In this document: piece after piece, positions 1 to 10,844 of the stretch
How the letters are laid out: each line of letters starts with the position of its first letter
Position numbering within the stretch: position 1 is the stretch's first letter
NCBI GenBank assembly: GCA_014843695.1
Contig: CM026387.1
Location: forward strand, 67,258,400 to 67,322,399
Origin: Archivesica marissinica
Taxonomy: Eukaryota > Mollusca > Bivalvia > Venerida > Vesicomyidae
Reading direction: 5' to 3'
DNA length: 64,000 bases
Notes under the pieces: model-generated
The model's database searches: none
Told to the model about the DNA's origin: nothing
What the model saw: only the letters and a program-made list of their open reading frames with translations
Position numbers and translations under genes: made by a program

Positions 1-870
1 TAAAAATCACGGAGCACAATTTTTAGCGATTCTTGAGAAATGTTAAATTTTGACTTGGAAAATTGCGTTTTTCACGTGCGCAGTATACATGGGAACTCAG
101 TTTTTCCGCCGATTTTCGTGCCAGATCGTGGGTGCGCACTATACACGGTAGCGCACTATACACAGCTAAATACGGTACTGATATGTTTAGCTATACTATT
201 GTCTTATCGACATTCTGACAAACTTCATTGTTGATTACTGATATGTTTAGCTATAATATTGTCTTATCGATATTCTGACATGCTTCATTGTATTTTTACT
301 CCAGGTTTGCTGCAGTGAATGTTTGTTACAGCATTGTTACTGAGTCTGGGTGTTTAATTACTAACCACCATAACATGTTACAGCAGAGAGTTGGTTAGTT
401 GCACATCAGTATTGTCTAGTTACAAGGAATGTTAAAATCATCATCTATACAAATATTTATTGTACGTTATATTCTAACATGGCTCTGCATTTTGTCTGTA
501 TACGCACATAAAGCATTTACTGTGTTTAGATCTGCAATAAATCATGCATAGAGAGTGGTGCCAAACCATTCATCATTTTACTAGCATTTGTGTAGTTTTG
601 TGACACCAGTTACACACTCTAACAAATAATACCAACTATTTTTGAACTTTTGGATTGTCATCACGCATAAAATGTTGACGTATTTCTAACCTGGTGGTTT
701 TGTATAATGTTGGCGAATTATTACAAAAAGTAAAACTGTTAGCCGTTGTTTGCTTCATTGTGAGTGTTGTACTTGTATAGCGTAAACATTGTATAATACA
801 AGTAGATCTTGTTGTGTTGTAATTCTTATTTCATCTCGTTATATTGTAGAGACTTATATACAAGTGTTGC
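1..870. other. No gene recognised
   Basis: AT-rich sequence without a recognisable coding exon, RNA gene or element. The only structure seen is a 60-bp direct duplication, listed separately, and a short repeated phrase around 133-165. Confidence 0.5.
177..292. repeat. 60-bp direct repeat, two copies
   Basis: Two adjacent copies of about 60 bp (177-236 and 237-292) both begin ACTGATATGTTTAGCTATA and differ by a few substitutions. This is a simple local duplication. Confidence 0.85.
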
Positions 871-877
871 AGTCTGT

Positions 878-1163
878 GTGTTTTTACGTTTATTTATCGT
901 CGCTACCGGTTGCCCATATGAGCGACGCCTCCTGAAGAGATTAGTTATTTTAGATTTTTGGAGGATAGTGCATGATACAGACAGAGACCCATTCCAGAAT
1001 CTCCTCTGGTTCTTTTACGTGCACGGTGTAAAGCACCGACACGAGACCTTGGTTTAACGTCCCACCTGAATGACTGTTAATTTTATTAGGGTCAGACGGG
1101 GGATCGAACCTGCGATCCCTGGACTACCAGTCCAGCGTGTTACCACTGGACTACAGATCCGTC
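878..1163 (-). mobile_element. tRNA-derived SINE, family 2 (Thr-like head)
   Basis: Read on the minus strand, the element starts with a tRNA-like head at about 1163-1090: acceptor-like CAGACGG pairs with CCGTCTG, a loop resembles CTGGTAG, and a B box GGTTCGATCCCCC is present. A non-tRNA body follows with the recognisable phrases CGAGACCTTGG and CGCTACCGGTTGCCC (complement strand), then a T-rich end. The same body occurs near 15.5, 21.9, 26.5 and 32.2 kb. It abuts a family 1 SINE head-to-head. Confidence 0.8.
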
Positions 1164-1167
1164 TGTA

Positions 1168-1350
1168 GTGTTGCAGTCGTGATAGTGCAACAGGGATAGT
1201 GTGTTCTCTTCAGGTGTGAAAGGAGTTTGAGCCCTTGTGTATCGTTTACAATTGGGCCTAAAGCATTTAACCGTGTGGCGATGGATTATATCAGGAAGAA
1301 ATTAATTAAGCGATTAAACTTATGTTGTAAGAACTTGTTTCGCAAATAAA
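1168..1350 (+). mobile_element. tRNA-derived SINE, family 1, diverged copy
   Basis: Diverged copy of the SINE seen best at 34018-34262. A-box-like GTCGTGATAGTGCAACAGG is followed by a degenerate B box (GAGTTTGAGCCC), the body phrase GTGGCGATGGAT, and the characteristic tail AGAACTTGTTTCGCAA. Confidence 0.7.
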
Positions 1351-1351
1351 G

Positions 1352-2715
1352 ATATAGATTGCTAGGAGAACAATAGGAACATATATGGATATGAGATAAA
1401 TAGAAAAACAGGTTTTTATATGGCTATGGGAACAATAGGAACAACTGTTTTTATATCAATAGAAGAACAATAGGAACAAATAGAGTTCCATATGGCTAAG
1501 AGAACAATAGGAACAACTAAGAGTTCCATATGGCTAGGAGAACAATAGGAACAAATAAGAGTTCCATATGGCTAGGAGAACAATAGGAACAACTAAGAGT
1601 TCCATATGGCTAGGAGAACAATAGGAACAACTAAGAGTTCCATATGGCTAGGAGAACAATAGGAACAACTAAGAGTTCCATATGGCTAGGAGAACAATAG
1701 GAACAACTAAGAGTTCCATATGGCTAGGAGAACAATAGGAACAACTAAGAGTTCCATATGGCTAGGAGAACAATAGGAACAAATAAGAGTTCCATATGGC
1801 TAGGAGAACAATAGGAACAACTAAGAGTTCCATATGGCTAGGAGAACAATAGGAACAACTAAGAGTTCCATATGGCTAGGAGAACAATAGGAACAAATAA
1901 GAGGTCCATATGGCTGGCTAAGAGAACAATAGGAATAAAGGTTTTATATGAATATAACAATAGGAATAAAGATATTTATATGGCAAGGAAAACAATAGGA
2001 CCAAGGTTTTTATGTTAGAAGAATAGGGGCAATGTTTTTATATGGCTAGGATAACAATGTGAACAAGGAAGGTGTTTCTATGGCTAGGATAACAATAGGA
2101 ACAAGGAAGGTGTTTCTATGGCTAGGATAACAATATGAATAAGGAAGGGGTTTCTATGGCTAGGATAACAATAGGAACAAGGAAGGTGTTTCTATGGCTA
2201 GGATAACAATATGAATAAGGAAGGGGTTTCTATGGCTAGGATAACAATAGGAACATGGAAGGTGTTTCTATGGCTAGGATAACAATAGGAACAAGGAAGG
2301 TGTTTCTATGGCTAGGATAACAATAGGAACAAGGAAGGTGTTTCTATGGCTAGGATAACAATAGGAACAAGGAAGGTGTTTCTATGGCTAGGATAACAAT
2401 AGGAACACAGAAGGTGTTTCTATGGCTAGGATAACAATAGGAACAAGGAAGGTGTTTCTATGGCTAGGATAACAATAGGAACAAGGAAGGTGTTTCTCTG
2501 GCTAGGATAACAATAGGAACAAGGAAGGTGTTTCTCTGGCTAGGATAACAATAGGAACAAGGAAGGTGTTTCTATGGCTAGGATAACAATAGGAACAAGG
2601 AAGGTGTTTCTATGGCTAGGATAACAATAGGAACAAGGAAGTTTTATGACAAGGGGAAAAAGAGGAAGAGCAATAGGAACAAATGTTTGTATGACTAGGA
2701 GAACAATAGAAACAG
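1352..2715. repeat. 38-bp minisatellite, two subfamilies
   Basis: About 35 monomers of 38 bp sharing GAACAATAGGAACAA and ATGGCTAGGA. The left part (about 1,470-1,925) carries the TAAGAGTTCCAT variant; the right part (about 2,040-2,640) carries GGAAGGTGTTTCT. The middle and edges are degenerate, so the array grew from the centre of each block. It lies downstream of the 3' end of the minus-strand gene. Confidence 0.9.
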
Positions 2716-3770
2716 TCCAGGGTTAGCATCGTTGTGGCTCTGAATGATCATTCACGACTAAAAGAACAGCATGAATAACAGAGTAGCAACACAAATATCC
2801 TGAACACATCATCTGTCCACACTTTCTGGTCCGGTCTAGCACTGTTTTATCCATTAAAAGTTTTTGAAGTAACTTCGTATATGTGATCGTCATGAGACAA
2901 ATGGGTCACACATTTAATGTCATTATCGCACATAGAGCTTGTGAGGTTTCATACCCAGTCTTATCATTTTTGTTTCCATTAACAGATTTTCGAGTATAAG
3001 TGAGCATAAATGATCACCTTATCTCTACGTTCTAACCCCAAAGTCAAGGTCACACTTATGACTCAAGCATATATATACATGATATATTATGTCTCCTCTG
3101 TAGCATGCTTGTATTTATTAAAAGATTTTCAAATAACCTAGCATAATTTATCACCATAGATCGTCTACCAGAATGTGCGGTTTTTAGCTTGGATTTTTGT
3201 TATTGCTCCATGCTCTAAACCCATTGAAGAATTTTCTTCAAACGTCGGACACGTGGTTCACATTGATCACACAATATGCAGAATCCACATTTCCAGTCGA
3301 TGTCAAATTCGTACCTATGTCTGGTCACGGTCAAATCACATTGTTATACAATGCCAGCGAAATGTAGGAATTTGTTGAACCATTGTTGGGCCTAAATGCT
3401 GTGTAACCAGTCAACCAATATTCGCTAAATTTTGGACGATTTGGATCTGTAAAACTATCCCTGAAGGCTGTTCAATGTGCAGTGACAAATGTAACTACAA
3501 TTTTACTAATTAAAAGATTTTTTAACCATAGCCTCTGTTAGAATTTAACAAATAATGAACAAGTATAACATGTACATGCATGGGAAATCACAGGAAAACT
3601 GTAGACCATCTTAAATGTGTCGATCTTGTTGACACATCTGTCTATACCTTCAATATGTTTGGTTCCGGAGGACTCGTGTAATGTACTGTGCTAACAAGCA
3701 TCTACACACAAATAATGCACCCAGGACCACCCAAGAAGGTTTGCCTCGGTTATTTACCGTTTCTAGCTAC
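2716..3770. other. No gene recognised
   Basis: Unique-looking AT-rich sequence. Short phrases such as CAAAGTCAAGGTCACA resemble degenerate dispersed repeats common in mollusc intergenic DNA, but nothing firm can be assigned. Confidence 0.35.
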
Positions 3771-3774
3771 AGCA

Positions 3775-4055
3775 CTGATTGTACATTTAAAATGACTGTA
3801 GACTTTCGAACTGTCCAGTAGACATCTCTCGATTGTACATTTAAAATGACTGTAGACATTCGAACTATCCAGGAGACATCTCTCGATTGTACATTTAAAA
3901 TGACTGTAGACACTCGAACTGTCCAGGAGACATCTCTCGATTGTACATTTAAAATGACTGTAGACATTCGAACTGTCCAGGAGACATCTCTCGATTGTAC
4001 ATTTAAAATGACTGTAGACATTCGAACTGTCCAGGAGACATCTCTCGATTTATAT
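3775..4055. repeat. 54-bp minisatellite, five copies
   Basis: Five monomers of 54 bp starting GATTGTACATTTAAAATGAC. The period is a multiple of three and the unit lacks stops in some frames, so both strands show short repetitive open frames. These are not genes. Confidence 0.9.
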
Positions 4056-4456
4056 GATGGGATAGTCAGATTTTCATTGTAAATAGTTTGCGAGGAATAA
4101 CTAAGATCAATTTATTCTTAAGATCTTTTATTTTTTCCAATGAATGATTGGGGTACACAGTGGAAGCTGGCATTTTCGCTGCTACTGGTTGCATTTCGTA
4201 TTCCTGCAAGGTTGGATGTACTTTTGTATTTTAGCTAGTCGTTCATGGAAATACAAATGTCGATGATCATCTATATAATAAGACGATGATTGAGCTTAAT
4301 TAATAAGAATGATTTCACTTCCGGTATGAATCAGCAAAACGCTAAACAGAAGACTTATATGCGCCGATCTGATATGGGCACTTTAATATAGTCACACTCT
4401 GCAATGAATAGCCGCTTATTCAAATGCATACATAAAGTTTCTAGATAATTATCGGA

Positions 4457-4693
4457 CTAGAGCAAGAATGCCAACATTTGCTAACGTTTCAGAAGAACAT
4501 TGAACCCGTTATTGTCAGAAAAAGACTAAAAAACACACAGAGGGTAGTGACACAATATGTACAGTTATTCCGAAAATGTCTAGGCCCAGAGAAAGCCACT
4601 TTTGAGGACTTGTCAAAGGGTGATTTAAATAAGGAACTGCATTTGTATTTTGCCTCAATTAGAAAGCGTTCGGGAGAAAATGTAAAAGCATAG
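4457..4693 (+). pseudogene. Crypton/DUF3504-like fragment
   Basis: About 75 open codons ending in TAG. The pattern KNTQR...Y...F, then DLSKGDLNKELHLYFASIRK, resembles the N-terminal helical region of Crypton-type tyrosine recombinases and their domesticated DUF3504 relatives (KCTD1/ZMYM type), where a conserved L...FY..vRk.dG follows. The catalytic Arg-His-Arg-Tyr region is absent, no neighbouring exon continues it, and no start context stands out. I read it as a short remnant; a single exon of a spliced host gene cannot be excluded. Confidence 0.4.
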
Positions 4694-5097
4694 ACTATAT
4701 AATTATGTTGATATAAATTTATTGTTACATGTATATAAATCGATTCACTGAGACTATTAAGTTAACTTAATTCTTGATGTTCAAATACTTGTATCTGGGT
4801 TCGGTATAATAAAATTAATATTGCATTCCCGAGTAGGCTGATGCCTCGGTTAATATTCATATTTCTCGGGGTGATATTTTTTCATATTGCCCACTCTGGA
4901 ATGCAATATTGATATAATATATAAAGATACATAAAGAGATGGCTGCCTGAATTGCAGCTAATCCTTCAATGTGAGACCTGTTTTTGTACTTCTTAATGAT
5001 GGCCAAAATTTTACTAATTTTATCAGGTGATGTTGAGGTAAATCCAGGTTCTGGAATATAAAAAATACGCGAAGCATAAGAAATAAATTTGATTACA

Positions 5098-5371
5098 TTA
5101 ACCCATTTCATTCTGGATACATTTAAAGGCTTTTGCAAACAACATAGATCCAGATCAGACGCTGCATGCTGATCAGAATCTATGTTGGTAGTGTGACGCT
5201 GCATGCTGATCAGATTCTATGTTGCTTGCTACATAGCCAAGTGTCTTAGCAAGAACATCTGAATAGCAAACAGCATAGAGCCTGATCAGATGGAACGTTC
5301 TGTGGCGGCTGATCTGACTCTATATTCTTTGCAAATACTGTTTAAACGGTATTCAGAATCAAATGGGTTAA
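5098..5371. mobile_element. TTAA-flanked MITE (family B)
   Basis: Terminal inverted repeats begin CCCATTTCATTCTG at 5102 and mirror as CAGAATCAAATGGG ending at 5367, with TTAA on both sides (5098-5101, 5368-5371). A TTAA target is the hallmark of piggyBac-type transposition. Inside are alternating short palindromes around GATCAGA/TCTGATC. Non-coding and non-autonomous. Confidence 0.7.
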
Positions 5372-5973
5372 AACTCATTTTTTGGACTTTCGTATTCTTT
5401 GCTTCATAAATCGGGAGAAAAGTCATATTTTCATGTAAATTTAGCTCCAACTTTACGGGACTGTATCTTATGGCAGGCTAATGGTTGTTGGTTCGTTCGT
5501 TGGCCGAAGCCGGAGTTACGGCGTATATTTTAGAAATACTTTTTCTTTTTGGTCTCCGATCGTATTTGACAGGCAGATTAGGATAATAGAAAATATTCGA
5601 TGACGCTTGACTGCTCATCGTCCCGGGTGAAAATTGACCCACTATGCAATTTCACCAAGAGTCAAACAAGCGTATTTAGTGATTTGCATGAGTCAAAACC
5701 TGGGAGCTCGGGTCAAATGAACGCCGTGCAGTAACATCAAAGGAATAAAGGTAAATAATACAGATATAAAACAAACATTATTTGCAGACGATGCCACGTA
5801 TATAAATAATTGACAAAAATAATCTTTTGGACGCTTAAATAGAAGTAATAACTGAATTTGGAAATGAATCTGGTCTCATCTTAAATACCTCTAAATCAAC
5901 AATACTAAAAGTAGGAGCTATGCAAAATTCAAATTTGAACTACAATGCTGAAAAATATTTCAACTGGACTAAA

Positions 5974-6333
5974 ACAAAACACTAGCAATAATAGACAGCT
6001 GAATAATGAACTAAACCTTACATCAAAAACACTAGCAATAATAGACAGCTGAATAATGAACTAAACCTTACATCAAAAACACTAGCAATAATAGACAGCT
6101 GAATAATGAACTAAACCTTACATCAAAAACACTAGCAATAATAGACAGCTGAATAATGAACTAAACCGTACATCAAAAACACTAGCAATAATAGACAGCT
6201 GAATAATGAACTAAACCTTACATCAAAAACACTAGCAATAATAGACAGCTGAATAATGAACTAAACCTTACATCAAAAACACTAGCAATAATAGACAGCT
6301 GAATAATGAACTAAACCTTACATCAAAAATTCA
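5974..6333. repeat. 50-bp tandem array, seven copies
   Basis: Seven nearly identical 50-bp monomers beginning ACTAGCAATAATAGACAGCT. The unit seems to derive from the host L1-like element itself, because the RT-like frame resumes right after the array (KIQEFKNCL). Confidence 0.9.
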
Positions 6334-7080
6334 AGAATTTAAGAATTGTTTATAACAATGGCAGCACAGAAAATTAACACTGTTCATGGGGATAATCTCA
6401 ATAAGCTAGTAAGCTTTCGATTAAATCCATTTTCATTCTGTATACAATAGATATGTAATGTACAATATGAATGAATAAATATGTTTAAACCAACACTGTT
6501 ACGGAAAAGTACAGTAATTAAAACGTTCGCTCCACAGAAAATAATTGATCCTTTTGCTGTATCAATAGAAGCATCTATATTCTGGAGGTATCTGGCAACT
6601 ATTATTTGAATGTAATATGTCATTAAAAAATATAAATAACATTTTTTATTTAAGAGGAACCAGTTCTAATAAATAAATACCGACTTTAGCAAAGATCTAG
6701 AACCAATTGATAAACATATCATATGGAATAACTCGTATTTAACAATTGAAGGAAAAACTGTTTTCTGGAAAGAATGGTATGAAAAGGCATACCGGTACAA
6801 TTTGTAGATCAACTTTTTCCAAAAGATAGTATACATTCAATGCAGCAAAAAACTATATAATTTCAACGATGAAGACTTTTTAAAATATCATCAACTAATA
6901 AGTATTTCAAAGGACATAACAGAAAAATTGAATGGAGATATCCTTACAAACCTCAGAAATGATAACCTGATAAACAACTAAATCTATCTAAATGTTCTAA
7001 TCAACTTTTATACAAAATTAAAAGCATGCACACAGAAAATATATCGACTGAAGCAAAATGGAAAGCAAAGTTTGAATATA

Positions 7081-7694
7081 GAGTGGTGGAACCTATGCTC
7101 GGCGTAAATCCTACATATCATGGCCTATAAAAAAAGTTAAATGCACTTGCCGTATATTATTATTTTCTTAAGTCGTGAACACAACTTTCATAAAATTGTT
7201 GTTGAAAATTTTAGCTTCATTACGTAACCATGCACCTAAATACAGCTATCGCAACGGCACCTGTTTCCATGGGGAACTAGATACCTTAGGGCACCTATGC
7301 ACAGCGTACATGGATTTTTTTATTTATGCATGGGCAAATGTTGAATATATTATTTTGACTTAGTAACATCAATAACTAACAATATTACAACTCATAAGAA
7401 ACTTTTTTTCTGGTTATTTGTACATTTTTTTCCAATTAGGATAACTGCCTGAAATGCATAAACCGCATCATTTCGGTGGAAAAAAATTCCCAACATGTCT
7501 GTTTATATTCGGCTACTGAACCCGTCAGGTGACAGTTGCATTAGGCTACCGGTACGCACAACGGAATGTTATTGAACCATGCTTCACCTCTGTCAACGAA
7601 AATAGGTTAAAACTATTTAAATATTTTAAATACGGATGTAAATGGAAAAAATACGCCGAGCATAGGAATACGCCGAGCATAGGTTCCACCACTC
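7081..7694. mobile_element. 614-bp inverted-repeat DNA element inside the L1-like copy
   Basis: Starts GAGTGGTGGAACCTATGCTC at 7081 and ends with its reverse complement at 7694, flanked by TA on each side. The right end carries a partial second copy of the inner TIR (GCCGAGCATAGGAATACGCC). Removing the element and one TA rejoins the L1-like reading frame (...KFEY + LNWKQIY...), so insertion followed the retrotransposon. No transposase is recognised; an internal 62-codon frame at 7175-7363 has no known motif. Confidence 0.65.
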
Positions 7695-7942
7695 TACATA
7701 TCTAAACTGGAAACAAATATATACATTGCCATATGAGACTACAATTGATACAACTTTAAGATGTTTTCAATACAAATACTTAATGAGATTATTACCTACA
7801 AACAAATACCTATACAAATGTAAATTATCATCAACAAATTTATGTGACTTTTGTTGTATGGGAATAGAAACTATTGAGCATCTCTTCATGCATAAATTAT
7901 ATTAAGATTTTTTTTTACAAACCAAACATATTGATGTCACTA

Positions 7943-8198
7943 TTAACTCTTTCAACACCAAGTAACTGACATGGACTGGTCCATGATATTCTTAGACCAA
8001 TAAATGAATAAGAAAATTACATTCGGACCAGTTCATTTATCAAGATGGGTAATTTTGTCTAAAATTAGTAATACTACTTGCAAAAAGTGCAGATCCTGAT
8101 GAGACGGCTCGTCACGAGCCGGCTCGTCACGAGCCGGCTCATCTGGATCTACACTTTTTGTAAGCCTATATAGAGGTCTGTGGTGTTGAAAGGGTTAA
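7943..8198 (+). mobile_element. TTAA-flanked MITE (family A), copy 1
   Basis: TIRs start CTCTTTCAACACCA and end GGTGTTGAAAGGG between TTAA sites at 7943-7946 and 8195-8198. The centre is a strong GC-rich palindrome (about 8090-8155, GGCTCGTCACGAGCC repeated). It interrupts the L1-like remnant, whose frame continues after it. Three other copies lie at 16.2, 18.0 and 18.4 kb. Confidence 0.8.
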
Positions 8199-8589
8199 TC
8201 TAGAAGATATGTGTTTCAGTAGAGCACTAAATGTAAAACGAAATAATGTAAATTATTTAATTATCTTGTTTAAAAATGTTTCATCTTTAGAATGAATTAT
8301 AGAACAATCATTCCACGATTTGAACAATTTAAAACATATCTGTTTATAAGAAAAGCCTTAGAAAAAGAAATAGCCCTAAGGAATGATAAATTAGAAAAAC
8401 ATAATATTAAATGGTTCAATATTGAATAATGAGCAAAATTTACAACACACAAATAAATCGATCAAGAGCAGATAAATAGAAACGATCAAACATTTCCCCC
8501 CCCCAAAAATAAAATCTCTTTCCTTTTTTCATCTTTCCCTCTGTAATAGTGATGTAAATATATATGCATATGATCCATAATGTTTTATT

Positions 8590-8812
8590 TATATTTCGGG
8601 TTTTACGCCGGGCAGTTTACTTAACACCTTTCCTGGGCAGGCTCCAGTGGTTAACCAGTACTTGGGTGCACCAACCTCCGTAAGAAACTGCCAATTTTTT
8701 CATATAAATGAGACATGGCCTGAGCGGGGCTCGAACCCGTGACCATCAGTGATGATAGGTTACAGTGGTATACAAGTCAGCGACCTTAACCACTCGACCA
8801 CGGAGGCGGACT
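8590..8812 (-). mobile_element. tRNA-derived SINE, family 3 (Ser/Leu-type head)
   Basis: On the minus strand the head reads CCTCCGTGGTCGAGTGGTTA (A box), then a long insertion like a class II variable arm, then GGGTTCGAGCCCCGC (B box). A body with TTGGTGCACCCAAGTACTGG follows. The head is too irregular for a functional tRNA gene. Single copy in this window. Confidence 0.7.
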
Positions 8813-8933
8813 CTATGTATATGCGTGTATATGTATTTTGGAAACTCACCTCCTAAATACATTCTTAGTACAACACATGTATTATATGATATCAAAAGAA
8901 AATAGTCCTATCAGTCATGGAGTATAATCCAGA

Positions 8934-9067
8934 TATACAGTGAACGATACTATCTAACAATTGAAACCATAACTTATCAATGCATCAAGAAATCACGATG
9001 TATACAGTGAACGATACTATCTAACAATTGAAACCATAACTTATCAATGTATCAAGAAATCACGATG
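8934..9067. repeat. 67-bp direct repeat, two copies
   Basis: Two adjacent copies of TATACAGTGAACGATACTAT... ending ATCACGATG, nearly identical. A recent local duplication in otherwise unremarkable sequence downstream of the gene. Confidence 0.9.
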
Positions 9068-9416
9068 TATATAATTATGAACATTGTCGTATGCACACAG
9101 ATGATGTTACAAATGCTAGGATTTCCGAAATCTCATATAAAAGACAAAAACCACAACATGCTATGAATGATTAACATGAAACACACCGTAAGTGACCCAT
9201 AATGTACTCTAATGGTTGTCAATGCAAACATACAATTGTTAAGATTATTATATAATTAGCGTTACTGTCAACTTTTATTTATACAGTGGACATAAACATT
9301 CTGTCGATTGGTGCAATATAATCATGCAGTTGGTCGTTTTCCGAAAGACATGGGTTTTGTTTACCTAATTACATTTAACTACTTGCCAAAAAATTAATAT
9401 GGGTAAGTAGGTGGGG

Positions 9417-9422
9417 TTTATT
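9417..9422 (-). promoter_or_regulatory. Candidate polyadenylation signal
   Basis: AATAAA on the minus strand about 230 nt past the TAA stop of the vault-type gene. It is the first canonical hexamer I found downstream of that stop; use is inferred. Confidence 0.4.
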
Positions 9423-9649
9423 TACTGTTCACACTTCAAACATTTGTGGTTCACCATAGTACAACATCGTAGAACACATTAGGTTGATGGTCCATTTTGA
9501 ATCAAAACTCTTCAACCAGGTTCTTTAAACATAAATCATTATAATCCTTTTAAACAAATGTATGTACAGTCATGTAATAATTCTTTCAGCATTAGTAAGT
9601 CAAGTGCAGCAAAGTACAGGCCTTTAAACACAATTCTTGGCCTTTATGC

Positions 9650-10044
9650 TTAGATGGGCTGCTTCATGTTCTGCATTTCTATTCCACCTATCTTTTCTGC
9701 AAGTGGACAAACTTCATCTGTGTGTAAATCCATGCACCGTGCCACAAACTCGCCCCATTCCGAGCCTAACTCCAGGGTCACACATACGAGCGGATAATTC
9801 TTACTAATGGACATAATGTATTTTAATGCCTTCTGTATTGCAACTTGAACTGCATACATGTCAGTGTTTGTTTTTTGAAAATTGGTCTCCTTGAGTTTAC
9901 CTGTTACCATCTTTACAAGTGCTTCTTCCTGTCCTGGTATCCGGCAGTTATGAGGGAAAGCACTGGGAGCCAGTAGGTTGAAAATGGAAATAAGGACAAT
10001 GCTCGTTGAAACAATACCGATAATTTCTTCATAGCATTTCAAAC
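9650..10044 (-). CDS. Terminal exon: PARP4-like C-terminal vault-binding region
   Basis: Last exon, residues 728-858, ending in TAA (9652-9650). The acceptor is TATATTTCAG before GTTTGAAATGC; the split Gly codon joins exon 10734-10833. The segment KALKYIMSISKNYPLVCVTL followed by ELGSEW resembles the extreme C-terminus of PARP4 (vault PARP), where a helix is followed by YPsiCprLELGnDW. In mammals this tail binds the major vault protein and carries cargo into vaults (established for the family). Here it suggests association with vault particles. No PARP catalytic motif lies in this exon. An internal hydrophobic stretch (IIGIVSTSIVLISIFNLLA) is probably a core helix, as in the family, not a membrane anchor. 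The PARP4 relationship is from recall, not a search. Confidence 0.8.
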
Positions 10045-10454
10045 CTGAAATATACACCATCAAACAAATGAGATGTACACAGGAAACCTCTACGTTTCCA
10101 AGGAAATAACTTTGGAAGTAGAAACTTGCTTTGTTATAGAGTTAAAGGTATGATGGGGCAGGATCCTTTTGATTTATAGAATCATGTCATGGTGGGGAAT
10201 CCACTCGCCGACTAATTTTGATGTAATAGTAGACCAATTGTTTACTTAATTGTGTCACATACCTGTCAAAGGTTTAGAAGTTACATATAGATAAGGTACA
10301 TGCAGCTGGCTGAGGTTTTATATTTTCACAATGAGATAAAGTTTGGGATATATTTGCTTGCAGAAAATAGCATTTTTTTTGGAGAAAACCATAAAGAGGG
10401 CTGTGATGTGTTATACATAAATTGTACCACACATGAAAAATATAAGTTACTAAA

Positions 10455-10715
10455 GTAAAGTGTCTGTTTATTATAGTGTCACCACTATTGAAAGTGCCAG
10501 CCATTTCTGATTTATGAGACACCTTTTATCAACAGCAGTATTTCCCGAATTTTGTCCTTGCAGACCAGCAGGCCAGGTGGTGCTAGGCTGACCGGTAACA
10601 GTTATTTAACTAGATGGTGGTTTACCACATCAGGCCATATCAGAATGAATCCGAGACATGGTTCTAACCGTCCGCTCCGACACCGTAACCACTAGGCAAT
10701 ATATACTGTACAATA
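10455..10715. repeat. Dispersed repeat (family 5), copy 1
   Basis: About 260 bp sharing blocks with 54635-54882: TTATTATAGTGTCACC, GCCAGCCATTTCTGA, ATATCAGAATGAA. Both copies lie in introns of the same gene in the same orientation. The right end contains GACACCGTAACCACTAGGC, which resembles a tRNA-type A box on the minus strand, so it is probably another SINE family. Confidence 0.6.
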
Positions 10716-10733
10716 TAACAACAATGAACATAC

Positions 10734-10833
10734 CCAGTGACTTCAGACCAGCTTGATCAAGGACTGCTTTACACATGTTAAAGTCCACACCTAGCAGACA
10801 CTGCAGCCCATCATCCATCACCCAGTAGCCAGT
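10734..10833 (-). CDS. Exon: PARP4-like tail (residues 695-728)
   Basis: A 100-nt exon flanked by TATTTTACAG and GTATGTTC. It encodes TGYWVMDDGLQCLLGVDFNM and ends AGLKSLG. This matches the PARP4 tail pattern dGfW.l...L..lL.ln...l..FL...GIqSLG, immediately before the vault-binding helix region encoded by the next exon. Phase 0 in, phase 1 out. It sits just outside the 26-bp satellite, whose degenerate left edge begins about 12 bp past the acceptor. Confidence 0.8.
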
Positions 10834-10844
10834 CTGTAAAATAC

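Larger units (their letters stand above)
5760..8440 (+). mobile_element. Decayed L1/Tx1-like non-LTR retrotransposon with nested insertions
   Basis: Discontinuous reading frames match the second ORF of L1/Tx1-type elements in order. An RT core remnant lies at about 5780-5940 (ADDATY, then ESGLILNTSKST). A further stretch at 6340-6390 reads IQEFKNCL, and one at 6725-6960 includes WNNSYLTIEGKTVFWKEWYE. The segment at 7705-7900 reads LNWKQIYTLPYETTIDTTLR and later CDFCCMGIETIEHLFM, the usual C-terminal Cys/His region. The end at about 8300-8427 closes with EIALRNDKLEKHNIKWFNIE and a stop. Many stops and frameshifts make it dead. It is split by the 50-bp array (5974-6333), a 614-bp inverted-repeat element (7081-7694) and a TTAA MITE (7943-8198). 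Confidence 0.65.

Noticed and set aside
6384..6623. Minus-strand frame of about 79 codons
   Set aside because: Lies across the L1-like relic and a dispersed fragment; composition and neighbours give no support.
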